From positions 1 to 17,692 of the forward strand of contig CAZKUN010000200.1 of the NCBI GenBank assembly GCA_964555935.1: a stretch of DNA of 17,692 nucleotides, in the 5' to 3' direction. The notes under the pieces were generated by a model. That model saw only the letters and a program-made list of their open reading frames with translations, searched no databases and was not told where the DNA came from. A program made the position numbers and the translations under genes. Each line of letters starts with the position of its first letter. Positions within the stretch are counted from its first letter, which is position 1. This DNA is from CAZKUN01 sp964555935 (GTDB lineage Bacteria > Armatimonadota > Zipacnadia > Zipacnadales > VGFC01). Positions 16,690 to 17,692 of the stretch are shown here, one piece after another.

Positions 16690-17541
16690 ATGGAGCAGAC
16701 CGTTGAGGTGACGGCGGGAGACGTCGCGGCGGGCGCAGGCGCCGTCGGCGCGCGGCCCGGCGACATCGTGATGTTCCACAGCTCGCTCAAAAGCATGGGG
16801 CATGTCAACGGCGGCCCCAACGCCGTCATCGATGGCTTCCTGGAGGCCGTTGGGCCCGAGGGCACGGTCGCCGTACCCACGCTCTGGTGGAACGGCTCGC
16901 AGGATCTCAGCGAGTGGGACCACGACAGCTCCCCATCCTACCCCGGCCTGATCACAGAGACGCTGCGCCTGCGTCCCGACAGCATTCGCAGCGACAATCC
17001 TACCCACTCCGTCTCGGCCATCGGGAAGCGGGCGTCGGAACTCACCGCCCGACACGGCGAGTCCGGTCTGCGGGCCTGCCTGTTCGGCGACGCCGCGTTC
17101 GCCGAGGCCAGCCCGTGGGAGCGTCTTTACCGGTGGAACGCGCACTACTGCTTCCTGGGCGTGGACTTCACCTACAACACGATGGGCCACTACTGCCAGT
17201 GCGTGCTCTTGCAGTGGGCGCTGGAGCAGGCACCGCCAGACAAGCGCGATGGCCTCGAAGCGCGGATCTCGCGCCAGGACACGATCGTCCGGTACTACCG
17301 CGAGAGCCGGTCGGAGTCGGGGGCCACCGTGGAACTCATGTGGCCCGGCTTCAGCTTCAAGGAGATGGGCGTCCACCTGGCCGATCTCGGTCTCGTCCGG
17401 AACGGGACCATCGGCGCCGCCACCATCCGTGGTATCCGCACTCAGGACATGGTCGATACGATCCTGGCGACGCTCAAGGCCGAGCCGGACCGGTGGCTGG
17501 ACGAGAGCTTCCTGCCCTGGTGGCATGAGGCGGTGTCCTAG
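16690..17541 (+). CDS. AAC(3)-family N-acetyltransferase
   Basis: The product has 283 residues, the usual length for the aminoglycoside 3-N-acetyltransferase (AAC(3)) family. It starts at ATG 16690 after AAGGTG with a 5-nt spacer and has no signal peptide, so it is cytosolic. Family blocks are present: DIVMFHSSLKSMGHVNGGP (25-43) with the Ser/His-rich acetyl-CoA loop, EGTVAVPT (57-64), SDNPTHSVSAIGKRA (101-115), LFGDAAFAEASPWERLY (131-147) and FLGVDFTYNTMGHY (155-168), where H167 occupies the place of the catalytic histidine. The family transfers acetyl from acetyl-CoA to an amino group. Environmental members often act on unknown amines rather than antibiotics. No drug-resistance context (transposon, integron, efflux) is present. 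An amino-sugar or biosynthetic amine is a plausible substrate, by inference. Transcription may be shared with the upstream HzsA-like gene. Confidence 0.85.
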   Translation: MEQTVEVTAGDVAAGAGAVGARPGDIVMFHSSLKSMGHVNGGPNAVIDGFLEAVGPEGTVAVPTLWWNGSQDLSEWDHDSSPSYPGLITETLRLRPDSIRSDNPTHSVSAIGKRASELTARHGESGLRACLFGDAAFAEASPWERLYRWNAHYCFLGVDFTYNTMGHYCQCVLLQWALEQAPPDKRDGLEARISRQDTIVRYYRESRSESGATVELMWPGFSFKEMGVHLADLGLVRNGTIGAATIRGIRTQDMVDTILATLKAEPDRWLDESFLPWWHEAVS

Positions 17542-17610
17542 GCCGCGGGATGCAACCGACCGAAGCGTCGAGATGGGGCGACGCGTCTGCTCGCCCGGCA
17601 CTGCCTGACG

Positions 17611-17692
17611 GTACCTCACCACATCCGAGATCCTCAGGTCGTCCAACTCCATGCCGGGCGAACCAATCCCCAACTCCGGTCCGAGGAATCTC
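17611..17692 (-). CDS. C-terminal end of a LamG-type protein, 5' part outside window, 3' boundary unclear
   Basis: On the minus strand from the right edge the frame reads GPELGIGSPGMELDDLRISD and then VVRY. This is the typical last strand of a LamG/concanavalin-A-like lectin domain (DDLRIS-x-VVRY). The protein therefore enters from the right, convergent with the acetyltransferase. The frame has no stop until it is deep inside the acetyltransferase gene on the opposite strand, which is implausible. A one-base frame change would meet a TAG at 17538-17540. A frameshift, a degraded gene end or a sequence error is likely. The feature covers only the part with clear similarity. Such domains usually sit in exported, carbohydrate-binding proteins. 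Confidence 0.5.

Noticed and set aside
16669..17673. A 334-codon minus-strand frame spanning the acetyltransferase gene
   Set aside because: Only its first few dozen codons resemble a protein (LamG end). The rest is antisense to a well-supported gene.
1..17692. Mobile elements, CRISPR arrays, tRNA or rRNA genes, toxin-antitoxin pairs
   Set aside because: I saw no transposase, integrase, direct-repeat array, tRNA cloverleaf or small paired genes anywhere in the window.

Overview
The window is GC-rich, gene-dense bacterial DNA with strong purine-rich ribosome binding sites. Most of its genes encode exported, multi-domain carbohydrate-active proteins. A discoidin/PD40/multi-haem protein related to the hydrazine synthase alpha subunit, UroD-family methyltransferase-like genes, LamG domains and beta-helix proteins found together are typical of Planctomycetota, Lentisphaerota, Verrucomicrobiota, Hydrogenedentota or Armatimonadota. 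I infer an uncultured relative of one of these phyla and cannot name the phylum. There are no rRNA or tRNA genes, CRISPR arrays, transposases or phage genes that I can see.

Layout. (1) 1-5243, minus strand: a large exported multi-modular glycoside hydrolase (1782-5243) followed by a GH2-type hydrolase that runs off the left edge (1-1664). (2) 5437-7425, plus strand, divergent from these: an exported GH99/WbsX-like protein with a C-terminal CBM9-like module. The 193-bp divergent region carries a perfect 20-bp palindrome. (3) 7509-13254, minus strand, a likely four-gene unit. In transcription order it is a cytosolic TIM-barrel protein (11779-13254), a short exported protein that looks like an enzyme with its catalytic barrel missing (11020-11706), an exported right-handed beta-helix protein (8647-10818) and a UroD-family protein (7509-8636) 10 bp downstream. 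A 15-bp hairpin lies inside the unit. Just upstream of it is a 35-codon orphan C-terminus (13286-13393). (4) 13557-17541, plus strand: a 999-residue triheme HzsA-like protein, then an AAC(3)-family acetyltransferase. (5) The right edge holds the C-terminal end of a LamG-type protein on the minus strand.

How the genes may work together. The exported hydrolases (GH2, GH39/GH-A-like, GH99-like, beta-helix) share carbohydrate-binding modules (CBM4/9-like and CBM9-like) and look like a glycan-degradation locus. The cytosolic UroD-like and TIM-barrel proteins would handle imported products. No transporter, SusC/SusD pair, sulfatase, sigma/anti-sigma pair or regulator is visible, so uptake and control must be encoded elsewhere. 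The substrate cannot be read from the sequence. Three gene remnants or edited genes (11020-11706, 13286-13393, 17611-17692) suggest a rearranged, accessory region.
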